DNA of 64,000 nucleotides from Costus lasius (Eukaryota > Streptophyta > Magnoliopsida > Zingiberales > Costaceae). The notes under the pieces were generated by a model. That model was not told where the DNA came from. It was given only the letters and a program-made list of their open reading frames with translations, and did not search any database. The stretch covers positions 12,817,957 through 12,881,956 of the forward strand of contig CM050450.1 of NCBI GenBank assembly GCA_027563935.2, in the 5' to 3' direction. Of the stretch, positions 10,493 to 21,777 are shown one piece after another (positions within the stretch are counted from its first letter, which is position 1; every line of letters starts with the position of its first letter). The translations under genes were made by a program, and so were the position numbers.

Positions 10493-11560
10493 TGAGGTCT
10501 GCTTCTCAAGGACTTGCAACAGCCGGCGGGATTTATCTGTGCGGCGAAGTCGCATTCGGCGAAGCGACGCGCGACGTTGGTCGCGTGCAGCCAGACAAGA
10601 CGTGCGAACGCCGACGATTGCTGCGTGTGTGCTGCGGAATTTAGGGCAGAAGGCGTTGTGGCATGCATGCATGTCAGCTGAATCCGGATGTGGGTTTGGG
10701 CCTTTAGTGTGAATCCTATTTGGGTCTAAATTCGGTTCTTTTTAGATTCAGGTCAGATTTTGGATTTTGGGTCTAGCTATTGGGCTGGATTCAGGCTATT
10801 TTTGGGTTTGCTTCTTGGGTCTTGTGCCTAGGCCTAGCTTGCTAGGCTTGGGCCTAGGCTGTCCCCCTTCTGCTGTGTTGTGCGCATAAAGCAATGTTAA
10901 TGTGCACAGAAACAGGCTGCTGCACTATTTCTACTGTCTAGACCTAGTTTGGGCCTAGTCATCTGGGCTGAGTTTTCTGCTACGGGCAGAAGTAACAGAA
11001 AGCTATTTGGGTAGATGTCTTGTGTAGCGGCTGCTTGCTGTCAATTTTCATAAAATCTAGGAAAGTAATTTTCTAATAATTTCAAATGGCATAATTATTT
11101 TTTATTATTGTTTCAATAATAAAAAGTCTAACATTATGAAATATATTAATTGAAACAATATGACTACCAAAGTAACGTATTGTGTAGGTTAATTTATTTC
11201 ATATTGTTAAGATGGTGTGTATGTAATTCATGCGGGTATTAATCGGCCCAAAGGAAGGTTGATACTTGGCCGAATTATGTGCACACATGTGGTAATGACA
11301 TGTGATGATTATTTGGTTTTCTTGTCAACATTAAGTCTGTCCAAAGAAAGGCTTAGTGTTAGATGAGACTTATTATCAGTATTTGATTACTACAATGAGA
11401 GTACCACTTACAAGTTAATATTTATGTCCAAAGATGAAATATTAACGTTGTGCTAGGTATCTTGTTATGCACCCATCATTGTTTAAATTTATTATTGGTT
11501 AATACTTGAATTTTTAATTTAAGTATGATTTGAAACTAATGTAAGTTTCTTCAGTTATTA
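10493..11560 (+). other. Copia untranslated leader (right part)
   Basis: The sequence continues the copia element after the nested chromovirus. It is GC-rich to about 10700, then carries repeated GGGTCTNNNTTGGGCT and GCCTAGGCCTAG phrases. No coding region was recognised until the gag frame near 11560. Confidence 0.6.
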
Positions 11561-14500
11561 ATTCTGCTTCTAGCATTACTGCTAATATTAATTCCATTCA
11601 TATGCTTAATGACACAAATTTTTTAAAATATGACAAGAGAGCGTTACCATTGTTCTCGGAGTCATTCATCTAGACATTGCGCTTAGAGTAGAACGTCCTA
11701 CTATTCTTACCACTATAAGTTCCCCTAATGATGAGAGGGAGTTGGAAAGATAGGACAGTTCAAATAGCATGAGTCTTATGATCATTAAGTGTGTCATACT
11801 AGAAGCATTTAGGGGCATACTACTAACAAACCTTATCTCTCTAAGGTATAAGAGTAAATGAAACATAATAGAGCACATTATGAATATGTCTACTCTTGCT
11901 TCAAAGTTACAGGCACTTAAGTTAGAGTTATTTAAAGACTTTACTAGTGCATTTGGTTCTCATATCTCTTTCTACATAGTTTAATCAATTTTTAAATCAG
12001 TTATAACTGCTAAAGGGAGAAATAAACTCTTAATGAGTTAATTTCTCATTATGTATAAGAGGAAGAGAGATTGAAGCAAGACAAGTCAGTGAGTGCTCAT
12101 TTGACCTCTACCTTAAAGCATATTAAATAAATAAGGGATAACGAAACTGCAGTGTGTAGACCACAAAAGAAACAAAAGAAGAAACAGACTCAAGTATTCA
12201 CATGTTTCTTCTGTAAAGATAGTGGACATACCAAAAGGACTACACCAAGTATCATACTTGGTGTGCATAAAGAAACATACACTTCTCATTTTGGTTTATA
12301 TTGAAGTTAATTTAGCTGTTGTACCTAGACACACATGGTGGGTGGATTCGGTTGTCACTACTCACATAAGGTCCATGTAGGGTTACATGAATTGCTGAAA
12401 GCCAATTGATGCTAAAATATTCATCTATGTGGGCAATAGCAAAATAGTAGAAGTTCATGAAGACATGTTTAGGTTATTATGTAAGACTAGTCACTATTTA
12501 GATTTGAATGAGATATTTGTTGTTCCGTCTTTTAGACATAATTTAGTTTCTATTCCTATATTGAATAAATCAGGATATTATTGTTCATTTGGGAATAGTA
12601 AATTTACTTTGTCTAAAGATTCAAATCTTATTAGTACTGGTCTATTAAGTTCATTTAATAACCTTTATATGCTAGATACAGTTGCTTCATTTAATGAAAC
12701 CCTGCAAATATGTGGTACAAAGTGAAAATTAACAAATAAGAATTTCTCATTCCTATGACACAAAAGATTAGGTCATATCTCTAGATGGAAAATGGAAGGA
12801 CTTGTGTCTAATGGAATTCTTGAGCCCCTTGATTTTACAGATTTTAAAATTTGTATTAATTGTATAAAGGGGAAACAAACAAACCTAAAGAAGAAAGTGG
12901 CAGCCAACAGAACTTCAGACGTCTATGAATTAATAAATACAAATATTTATGGTTCATTCCCTTTGGTTTCTTGGAATAGTCAATGATATTTCATTACATT
13001 CATAAACAATTACTCCAGATAAGACTACCTCTATCTTATTCATGAGAAGTCACAGGCATTGGACATGTTCAAAAGTTTAAGGCTAAAGTTGAACAAATCA
13101 ACTTGGCAAGTCAATTAAAAGCGTTAGATATGATCGTGGTAGTGAGTACTACGGTAGACATGACAGATCAGGAGAACAACGTCCAGGTCCTTTTGCTAAA
13201 TTCCTATAAGAAAGACATTAAAGACTGCAGTTTATATCCTTAACAGAGTTCTAACTAAAGCAACTAATAAAACTCCTTATGAGCTTTGGATAGGTAAGAA
13301 ACCTAGTCTAAAGCATTTGTACACTTGTGGATATCCAACTAAAACAAGGTCTTATAGGCCAAATAGAAGTAAATTGGACTCCATAACTATTAGTTGCTAT
13401 TTTATTGGTTATGCTAAGAGGTCTAGGGGTTATAAGTTTTATAATCCTACTGATAAATCTATCTTTGAGACGAGAATTGCTAAATTCTTTGAGGATGATG
13501 AGTTTGGGAGGGAAAATAATGAAGTTAAAGACTTTGTCTTTGAAGAGGAATTCATTACTCTTCCCTTGATCACTGGTGGAGAATGATCAGATTCTAGTTT
13601 CTGATATTCATAATATTCAGTTTTCAGTTGCTGAGATTTCTCAACCAGTGAATTCAGATGAACCTTTTGATTTAAATCAAAAAGTTATTACAGAAGAACA
13701 AACTCATCATACTCAAGAAGAAATGCCATTAAAGAGATCCACTAGAGAAAGGAGAAGTACGACACCAGATGATTATGTCACATTTCTTCATGAGCATGAT
13801 ATTGAAATGGTGGAGGATGATCCAATCAACTTCCACTAAGTCATAGAAAGTTCTAATTCTCAAAAGTGGATTGATGCCATGAGTGAGGAGTTAAAGTCTA
13901 TACTTGACAATGACGTTTGGGATCTTAAATCACTACCTGAAGGTGTGAACCATTGGTTATAAATGGATATTTAAAACCAAGTGGGATTCAAACGGTAGTG
14001 TAAAGAGATATAAAGCACGTCTTGTTGCAAAAGGCTTTACTCAAAAGGAAGGCATTGACTAGAAAGAGGCTTTCTCTCTGGTATCATTGAAATACTCTTT
14101 CAGGATTATTGTGGCATTAGTAGCTCATTTTGATCTCGAGCTACATCAGATGGATGTAAAGACTGTGTTTCTCACTGAAGATATTGAGGAAATGATATAT
14201 ATGGTGCAACCATAAGGTTTTGTGTCAAAAAATTCAAAACAATAGGTTTGCAAACTAAAGAAATCCATCTATGGACTTAAGCAAGCTTCTCATCAGTGGT
14301 ATTATAAATGTCATCAAGTGGTCCTCTCCTTTGGTTTTGAGATGAATGTAGTAGATAATTGTATATACCACAAGTTCAGTGGGAGTAAGTATATTTTTTC
14401 TTATTTTATATGTCGATGATGTATTGTTGTTGCTAAGGGAGACAAATTTAGTCTCAAATAATGCCCTAAGAATAATATTGAAACTAAGGAAATGCAGAAG

Positions 14501-15170
14501 ATTCCATATGCATTTGCTATGAGGAATTTGATGTATGCTCAGGTATGTACGCGTCTGGATATTGCGTATATTGTTGGGATGCTTGGTAGATATCTAAGCA
14601 ACCCAAGAATGGAGCATTGGATAGCAGTTAAAAGGATTCTGCGGTATTTGCAGAAAACTAAAGATCATATGCTCACATATAGAAAATCAGATCAGCTAGA
14701 GATCATTGGGTATTTTGATTCTGATTTTTCTGGATGCCAACATAGTCGCAGATCTACTTCGGGCTACATTTTCCTGCTAACTGGAGGAGCTATTTCCTGG
14801 AAAAGTGCTAAGCAGACACTTATAGCTTCTTCCACTATGGCAACTAAATTTGTAGCATATATGAGGCATCCAACCATCGGATATGGCTACGAAATTTTGT
14901 CACTGGTCTGCGCATTTTGGATAATATTGAAAGACTACTAAAGTTATTCTGTGATAATAAATCTGCAGTATTATATTCCAATAACAACAGGATTTCGTCA
15001 AAGTCTAAACATATTGACATTAAGTTCTTAGTTGTTAAAGAAAGGGTTTAGAGTGGTCAGATATCTATAGAACATATTGGTACAAACTCCATGATTATGG
15101 ATCCACTTACTAAAGTTTCATGAGCACATTGCTCATATGGGTGATATATCAGTTTAGTGGGAGTTTGTAT
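11560..15170 (+). pseudogene. Decayed copia gag-pol polyprotein
   Basis: Domains appear in copia order (gag, protease, integrase, RT, RNase H) across several frames. gag begins near 11575 (INSIHMLNDTNFLKYDK). A broken zinc knuckle CFFCKDSGH near 12205 has lost its last cysteine. The protease region is 12334-12720, with WWVDS and then VPSFRHNLVSIPILNKSGY; the catalytic DSGA reads DSVV. The integrase remnant is 12760-13590 (HKRLGHISRWKM; TPYELWIGKKPSLKHLYTCG). RT is 13840-14460 ([28 protein letters not shown]). RNase H is 14490-15110 (DSDFSGCQHSRRSTSGY). The many stops and frameshifts rule out function. Confidence 0.92.
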
Positions 15171-15531
15171 TTGGATTATGTAGTGTACACATTAAAGAAT
15201 AAAGCTTTTAGTTTCACTCTAAACATAAAGTTTTGGTTGATCTCATAAGGAATAAAGTTGGACCAGTTGGAAATAGGCATGTTATGATCACATTACATGA
15301 AATTTCCATGATACACATCCATACATAATCTATGTCGTTGACTGTATTGACATACGTGACCATCGTTCGGGCTAGTCACATTACATATTGTGACGAAGGC
15401 CGCCTTGATCCTATGTTACTATATTCATGGACGAGATTGATAGAGATAATTTCAGATAAAATATAGCATTAAAGAGCTCATTAAGGTATACAATTATATC
15501 AGGTAATATATATGTGGCCCAAGTGGGAGAT

Positions 15532-16006
15532 TGTTAGATCAATTAATGTGGACCACACATATATTAATTAATAATTATATATGACTATCTTAAATATTTT
15601 GGTCGTACTTAAGTGATCGATTAAGAATTAATTATTACGGCTTAATTATCTCAAATTTGTGTGGAATATTATTATGTGTAGAGACTTAGGTTTTATTTCT
15701 ATTTTTGTGATGGGTTAGAAATAGAAATAATAATAAATAATACGTCGTGGTCCCTGCAGGCGTGTGTTTCCTTAATTAATTAATAAGGAGTTTTCTCTCT
15801 TTCCCCTATATATATATAGGTGACTCCCATTACCAAGACTCGTGACGAATATTTTTATTCTGAGTCTGGGAAACACAACACCTGTAGAAGACATGATCTT
15901 CTCAATCTCAGGATTCTTCAGGTATGCTTCCGCTACGGTATTTTCTCAATGCTTTAACATATCTTCATGTTGTGTTTCATTGTCATAACCTTTAATCGAT
16001 CCAACA
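15532..16006 (+). repeat. Copia right (3') LTR
   Basis: 475 bp, preceded by the polypurine tract AAGTGGGAGAT and followed by the target duplication ACACA. It lacks an ACCAAGACAGGTG-type stretch present in the left LTR near 6300. Confidence 0.93.
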
Positions 16007-16974
16007 ACACACACATGGATTATGGGCATACTAGGGCTTATTTTTTTAATGAAAATAAAAGGCTAATGTAAACAAGAGTAGAGAAATTGTATAAGTGGGT
16101 TTACAGGGAAGCATTTGCCGGAGCCCGATCCAAAGATACGAGTTGTATTGGGCACACCATCTTTCAAATAGGTGAACTGAATGCCACATATTCTGCCGTC
16201 GCTATAGACATTGATATTTTTGATATGTGTGGCAACTCCCATGTCCCATTATGAACCGGTTTCTACTCCCCAAGTCCCCACCTTGACTGCTCCTTCGACC
16301 TGCAGCAAAAGATGGCAAATAATCATGCGTTATATATTGGGTAGTGATGAGTATTCCAAATTTCGATAGTGCCAAAATTTTAATATTAGACTTTTTGAAA
16401 TAATTTTTTTTGGTACCAGTACTAAATTTTAAAAGTTTAATTGGTAATAGTACTAAATTACTGTAATTTATTACATACCGATTTCCAAAATTTTATTTTA
16501 GTAACGATGCTAAATTCTTAAAATATATTTTGATACTGATACCGAATTTCTAAAATATTAATTAGACGATCGAGCAACGGGTGAGCAATGAGCGATGAGC
16601 TGATAGGTGACTGATTGGCAGCGTGCAATACAAAAGTACCAAAGCTAAAAATATTTAATTTTTTAGTACTGTAAAGTAAAATATTTAATTATTAGAATAT
16701 TAATTATTTATAAATAAAAAATAAAAAATAAATAAATTATATATTTGGTACTTTAGGAATTCGAGAAAATTCTAAACTAAAATCTGATACAAGTTGTACT
16801 GATACTAAAGCATCAAAGTATTTATATCAAATTATTGAATACTAAAATTTTTGGTATAATACTTTAATATTAGTGTTGCTCACTCCTAATATTAAGAGAT
16901 ATAAACAAAGATATTAATCACATCGATAGATAGATGCAGCAGCTAGCATACCATAATATCGAGCTTGCTGTGCT

Positions 16975-17200
16975 GCAACTCTAGATTCAAATTCACTGGT
17001 GAGGTAGAGGAAGAATACAGTATTTATAGATGTAAAATGTCTAGTGGAAACACCCAAGAACTTGACCTGCTCAACTAATTACAGCAAGCAACTCTAGATT
17101 CAACTTCACTGGTGAGGTAGAGGAAGAATACAGTATTTATAGATGTAAAATGTCTAGTGGGAACACCCAAGAACTTGACCTGCTCAACTAATTAAGTCTT
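16975..17200 (-). promoter_or_regulatory. Lectin B promoter with 113-bp tandem duplication
   Basis: A 113-bp block starting GCAACTCTAGATTCAA occurs at 16975 and again at 17088, with only a few mismatches. Each copy contains a minus-strand TATA box TCTATAAATA (17021-17030 and 17134-17143). The proximal box lies about 67 bp upstream of the ATG at 16954. Lectin D has one copy (36343-36354), so the duplication is specific to B. Confidence 0.75.
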
Positions 17201-17209
17201 TGTCTCATT

Positions 17210-17820
17210 CAAGACTGCTGTTGGGCCGTTGATAATAATATAGATAATAATAATAATAATAATAAGAATAAAGATTCAGTTAAAAGAATTGATCAAAATT
17301 GATCCTTATTTATTAGAATAAAAAGAAAGTCCTGCAAATTTGGAATTTATATTCAGAACATATATCTCTTTTGGTTTTGTTCACAAAGGAAAACTATAAC
17401 TTCTTTAGTTATGTACTCAAACATTTGGGAATAAGTTGAGTTTGAATAAAATTTCATTTAACTTGCTGAACTAGAAGCAGTGCTGTCACTGTATAGAGAC
17501 TGCGTCGGAGTGTCGAAACCTACTACAATCTATTAACCACCATCAAAATTTGTACTTTGTATGTCAATCCCTTGATCCGCGGAAAAACACTTGAAAAGAT
17601 TTGTTTTCTCACATTGGACTCCATCCATGTAACCTATGCATTGCATAGAGACTGCGTTGGAGTCTCGAAACCTACTACAATCAATTGACCACCATCAAAA
17701 TCAGTACTTTGTATATGAAAATATTCGTGCTACTCAATGAGAAGTAATTGAGCAATCCCTTGATCCGCGGAAAAACACTTGAAAATTACACGAGGCTTAA
17801 AGAAAATTTTTCTCAACCGC
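17210..17820. other. Intergenic sequence with internal direct repeat
   Basis: This is the left edge of the 17340-19390 / 41640-46170 duplication. The segment at 17493-17600 is repeated at 17645-17785 (shared GGAGT.TCGAAACCTACTAC and CTTGATCCGCGGAAAAACAC). The paralog at 41920-42050 has one copy. No gene was recognised. Confidence 0.6.
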
Positions 17821-17821
17821 T

Positions 17822-18244
17822 TTGGTTAGAATTGTTGTAGAGCTTGGCTCTTCTGCAGATCTCCTTCTCCAGCTCCTCCAGGCCGCCCACTTCCTCCAGT
17901 TCCTAAATACAAACAATATCAGAGATGAAGGTCTCTGGAATCAGAAATGTGCGACGTTGCTCCAAACGATTTTGAGCCATGAGTTCACCTTGGGCCTCAA
18001 GAACAGCCCATACGGAAACTCCTAGAACTTGTCCATGTGGTGGATCTGTTACAGCCACACGAATTTTTTGAATGGCATCAGTCCATCGAAAGGAATGCAA
18101 AAATTTTTGGAGCAAGATACCACATCTCCTATCATTTTTAAGGCATAAATCTCGATAAAAAACATAAGTATTGATACAAGTCAACATACACGAAGTTTTC
18201 CTTAATATACATAAATATCTAAAGTCAATATATATGACGTTCAA
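17822..18244. other. Unidentified ORF region, duplicated at 42090-42410
   Basis: Both strands are open here: a 113-aa minus-strand frame (17903-18244; contains KIRVAVTDPPHGQVLGVSVW) and a 67-aa plus-strand frame (17822-18025). I recognise neither product. In the paralog at 42090-42410 the minus frame has a TGA after GGACAACTT, while the plus frame is longer (106 aa). Neither strand is clearly selected. It always lies about 0.9-1.9 kb upstream of the malectin fragment and may be part of the same decayed locus. Confidence 0.35.
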
Positions 18245-18249
18245 GAAAT

Positions 18250-18905
18250 TCTAATAGTGTGTATGTTGAACATTCGTGTCTTGATAATGGTGAGACCCTA
18301 TTGCATCATGTGCAGTAGGATACTTTGCTGTAAAAATTTTCTGTGTGAGGGGAGTTTATTTACACTCTCATACTACGGATACATGGGATACTTGTGCTCA
18401 CTCCCTGTGCTATCGATGTAGGAGAGTATGATATTAGAATTTTTGTTATCCCTATCTATTAACTATATATTGCGGCTTTACTGATTTTGCAGTATAAATT
18501 TTTTAAAATTTGTTAGATTACACTTGATGGAGATCAAATAAAACAAAGACATTATTTATTGCATTCAATCTTACTGTTTGGCATGCACAGAAATCTAACA
18601 TTTCTTTTTCAATCTAACTTGATAGGGGCGGGGATTTAGTATTCGATATTCCTCTATTATTCTTTTTTTAATAGTTTATTAATTTATCACGTTTGACTAC
18701 TTTGTATTATTATTATTGTTTGTATTAAAAAAATAAACAAAATTATTCTAAAAAGTAACTCGATTCTTTTTTTTCTTAACACTAAAGTTTCAAATAAAAA
18801 TTTGTAATAAGTAATTTATCAAATTTATGAGTTTTACATAATAATATTATTTTATTTAAAAACAAATATTTTTGTAATGTATGTCATATTAATGTATGTG
18901 ATATT
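18250..18905. other. AT-rich spacer upstream of malectin fragment 1
   Basis: It is paralogous to 42490-42640 plus 43830-44275; the solo LTR at 42642-43829 splits the second copy. Nothing coding was seen. Confidence 0.6.
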
Positions 18906-19430
18906 TAAAAACAAATATTATTTTATGAGGACGTGGGTGCTCGATTCGGCTTCCAAGATTGTGAAATTTAGTGGTGGGGCGAGCCGAGAAGTTGCTCCCA
19001 ATAACGTCTATAATTCTGTAAGAGTTACACATTCTTCCAGTGTTTCAGGGACAAACTACAGCATGGCATGGAAATTTCCTGTGAATTCTGGTTCCAAGTT
19101 CCTTGTTCGGATGCATTTCTGCGACATTGCCAGTTTGGCCCTTGATCAACTATGCTTCAATGTCGTCATCAATGGCCATTTGGCTTATGAAGATTTTGAT
19201 CTTTCGGATGCCACAGGTCAGCAACTGGCTTCACCATATTATGTCGATTTTGTCCTGGATGTGGAGGATTCTGAGCATTTGAGCGTAGTCATTGGTCCAT
19301 CCAAGCTAAGCAGTCCCTCATGGATCCAAAGGTTGCTGAATGGCACGGAGATAATGAAGATAATCACCCGATGCTTTGGCTTTTGAGGATCCAGTGAGCC
19401 TGGGGACGTTTGTTCGTTCGCTTACCTAGA
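18906..19430 (+). pseudogene. Malectin-like (CrRLK1L) receptor fragment 1
   Basis: The open frame carries the second half of a plant malectin-like ectodomain: EVAPNNVYNSVRV, then YSMAWKFPVNSGSKFLVRMHFCDIASLALDQLCFNV, INGHLAYEDFDLS, and PYYVDFVLDV...LSVVIGPS...LLNGTEIMKI. This is the usual order in the Catharanthus roseus RLK1-like family, plasma-membrane receptor kinases that sense wall components or peptides. There is no signal peptide, N-terminal malectin repeat, transmembrane segment or kinase. The frame stops at 19386 after EIMKI, where family members continue. A truncated gene copy is most likely; a short secreted protein is possible but there is no start context to support it. Confidence 0.85.
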
Positions 19431-19440
19431 AAAAATTTTC

Positions 19441-19466
19441 TGAGCAACCCCTGTAGGGGTTGCTCA
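19441..19466. repeat. Perfect 12-bp-stem hairpin
   Basis: TGAGCAACCCCT and its exact reverse complement are separated by GT. It lies just downstream of malectin fragment 1 and has no counterpart after fragment 2, so it belongs to an insertion. Confidence 0.85.
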
Positions 19467-19469
19467 AAC

Positions 19470-19660
19470 ATCATGGAGTAACCCCCCATAATAAATTCCA
19501 CAATGTTTAAAAAATTCTGAAAAAATTCCACGATGTAGTCCACGATGAGAGCTATCCATGGACACCAAGATTGTGGAATTTGGATGTATCCACGATGAGA
19601 TATCGTGGATACAAACATCATGGATTTTTGGCCCATTTACTGTAGCAAAAAAAAAAATCC
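19470..19660. repeat. Short inverted-repeat cluster (CCACGAT/ATCGTGG)
   Basis: Several copies of CCACGAT and related words occur, including the hairpin GTATCCACGAT...ATCGTGGATAC (19586-19612, 11-bp stem, 5-nt loop). Together with the hairpin at 19441 it looks like a small foldback element, but no target duplication was resolved. Confidence 0.5.
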
Positions 19661-19936
19661 ACGGCATGGTCAATATCAGAGAGCGCGGTTGATTTCGAAT
19701 CGATTCGAATTCGGATTAAAATGGAAAATTGATTTCGAATCGATTCAAATTCGGATTAAAATGGAAAATAGATGGACGGAGAGATCAGAGAAGAGTAATT
19801 AAATAGGTAAATTTACCGATCAGTAAATTGCTTATTCGGTTCGGGATCGATTTTTGATATTTCGGTATTCGGTATTTCGATTTTCGGTAATTCGGTATTC
19901 GGTAAATCGGTTTTTACCGAATATTCACCCCTATTC
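19661..19936. repeat. CGGTTCGG/TTCGGTATT repeat element
   Basis: A tract of TTCGAATCGATTC and TTCGGTATTCGG phrases ends in TTCACCCCTA, the same terminal word as the hAT-type MITEs elsewhere. A nearly exact duplication (GGTTGATTTCGAATCGATTC twice, about 45 bp apart) starts it. The left terminus was not found. Confidence 0.5.
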
Positions 19937-19939
19937 GGA

Positions 19940-20836
19940 GGAACGCCAGCTCTCGAGACTACTCACTGTCCTCACATTAATCCGACAACGAGATGATTGA
20001 ATTGAACTCTTGGGGCCGTTGGTTGTTTACGTCGCATGCATCTTAAATGCTTATTGCACATTCGCCCCTTGTTTGCCCAGTAAAAATTATATAAAATAAA
20101 ATTATAGGCTCTTTTATAATTTTTAGGGAGGGCTATCTAAAACTGTTGGATTAAAAAAAAAATCTAATCTACAGATTTTAATACATATTAACAAGATGTT
20201 ATGAGTGTTGTCATGTCACCAGCTCTTACCTATGGCTACCCCTCTCCAACTCTTCTCTAATCAATTAGGCTTTGGAAAAAAAACCCAAACTCAATTTGAC
20301 TCAACCTAAACTCCAGACTTGATTTTGATGAAAAAATCCTAACATGAATGGTGTTAGGTTGGGTTAAAAAAAAAAAAATCTAACTTTTAAAAGTCATGTT
20401 AAAGCCCGATATAACACAGCCATAGAATATTTAAAACCTACCTCAACCTCAAACTCAAACTCATTCCTTTTAATAAAATTACTAAAACACGCCCTAAAAA
20501 TTCCTAAAATCACTAATAGTTGTCTAGATCTTGCTCTTGTTGCTGCCGCCCCATCCCACTTGCTATTGCCGTCGCCACTCACTGCTAGTACCGTGTCCTC
20601 TTGCTTTTAAGTTACGCAAATGATCCAACCAATTACTAAACATATTTTTAAGTGGCACCTAAAATATCTTTTTTCTTTGAAATAAAATTGATGAGCGATG
20701 ATCAATTGATGGAAGTTATTGAAACCAAGACAATCTTTTGAGGGAAACAAAACAAGCTTGTTTTCATCTCGTTCCCTAAAAGAGCAAGAAAAAAGAAAAA
20801 AAAAAGTTAAGAAAATCTTTTTATTATTTTAGTTTA
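19940..20836. repeat. Duplicated lectin-cluster spacer (second block)
   Basis: It aligns with 33740-34650: shared text includes GCCAGCTCTCGAGACTACT, GCATGCATCTTAA and GACTTGATTTTGATGAAAAA. In the second copy this block runs directly into the 34600-35340 spacer. Here it is cut at about 20836 by repeat insertions. No coding sequence was recognised; ORFs on either strand are short. Confidence 0.75.
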
Positions 20837-21164
20837 GCCGTCGGTTCAATTAACCAAAAATTTTGGTTCGATTCATTTGATTTGATTTTTTTGCACCCCT
20901 ATATATATGGTATATTGTTACTTGATTAAAATTTGGGTACCCGACCTTATAATATCCTAATAATAATCAAATTTTAAGTAGGATAAAACAGGTACCCGCA
21001 ATCCTAACTAATATATTAAAAAATAATTTATAGTACACAAATATTAGTGATTTCAAGTAGTGGGTATCCGCCCTATGCTACCCGAACCCTATCAGAACCT
21101 GACTTGTGTTGCATGAAATTTGTTTAATTCTATAAAATCAACAAAACGAAATTAAAAGAACCTA
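20837..21164. repeat. Degenerate GGTTCG / GGGTACCCG elements
   Basis: Two short degenerate tracts are present: 20837-20905 (TTTTGGTTCGATTC, ending CACCCCTA) and 20930-21105 (TTGGGTACCCGACC ... TACCCGAACCC). Both resemble cores of the hAT-type MITE family but lack clear duplications. The rest is AT-rich. Confidence 0.4.
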
Positions 21165-21777
21165 GAGGCGATATAAAATCTGTCTTTAGGCAAATATCCG
21201 GTCCCTCGTGTGGGATGAAATCCAGTCTTTCACCCGAAGATTCAACCAAGAATTCGCTTCTACCCGCGCGTTGGTGGAGCGGTTGTCGGAGAGATTCTTT
21301 TGGTGTATGACAGCAAAAAAAGAGATCTTTTGAAGAAGAAAACAAAGAGTTGGTTTTTGTGTGTCTCGATGTTCCAACAAGTTTCGATTCTTCTCCGTAG
21401 AAGATACACACACCTTCAAGGGAAAAAAGAAACACATACCTATTTAGACTAGCCTCAATTAATTGACATAACGGCTAGAAATTAAGGTTATTTGTTAGCC
21501 TTAATTATAAATTAAATAGGTAATAAAATAATTGGGCGAAATTAAGAAATACTAATTTAAAGGCACAAAATATTAAATTAAATAAAGAGGGCTTTTTGGG
21601 TTTTCCACATAAAACACCAACAATCCCCCACAAAACTCAAAAAGTCCAAAGAATAATCATAAAAAAAAATGCTATCAAATGCCTATATCACGCGGTCAGG
21701 GAAAAACTATGCTTAACACACTTAGTACATGGAACTCCACTAGAAGGGATATAGTGAACCAGGTCTTGAACTATACC

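Larger units (their letters stand above)
5930..16006 (+). mobile_element. Ty1/copia retrotransposon with nested insertions
   Basis: The left LTR is 5930-6422 and the right LTR 15532-16006, both starting TGTTAGATCAATTAATGTGG and ending GATCCAACA. The target duplication is ACACA (5925-5929 and 16007-16011). An initiator-Met type primer site follows the left LTR and a purine tract precedes the right one, so the element is plus-strand. The paralogous lectin D intron at 35640-35655 reads ACTTGAAACACACATGG with no element, an exact empty site. The polyprotein at 11560-15170 is full of stops. A foldback element (6587-6977) and a chromovirus (7549-10487) are nested in the leader; without them the copia is about 6.7 kb. 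Confidence 0.95.
5411..16954 (-). pseudogene. Jacalin-related lectin copy B (interrupted)
   Basis: Three exons are visible on the minus strand. Exon 1 ends with the start codon itself: ATG (16954-16952) directly followed by the donor GTATGC. Exon 2 is 16105-16299, with acceptor CTGCAG and donor GTAAAC. It gives VEGAVKVGTWG, WDMGVATHIKNINVYSDG and GIQFTYLKDG, the N-terminal half of a jacalin fold. Exon 3 is 5411-5840, opening FDFEENEYIKSI and ending GFMGRADDKFIKAIGASLKLK. Two in-frame stops (TAA 16249-16251; TAG 5802-5804) break the frame, a 224-bp MITE splits exon 3, and a 10-kb copia element sits in the intron. Splicing signals are otherwise the best of the family here. Confidence 0.85.

Noticed and set aside
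10299..10712. 137-aa plus-strand ORF
   Set aside because: It crosses the boundary between the chromovirus LTR (ends 10487) and the copia leader, so it cannot be an ancestral gene.
11666..11878. 70-aa minus-strand ORF
   Set aside because: Antisense shadow of the decayed copia gag.
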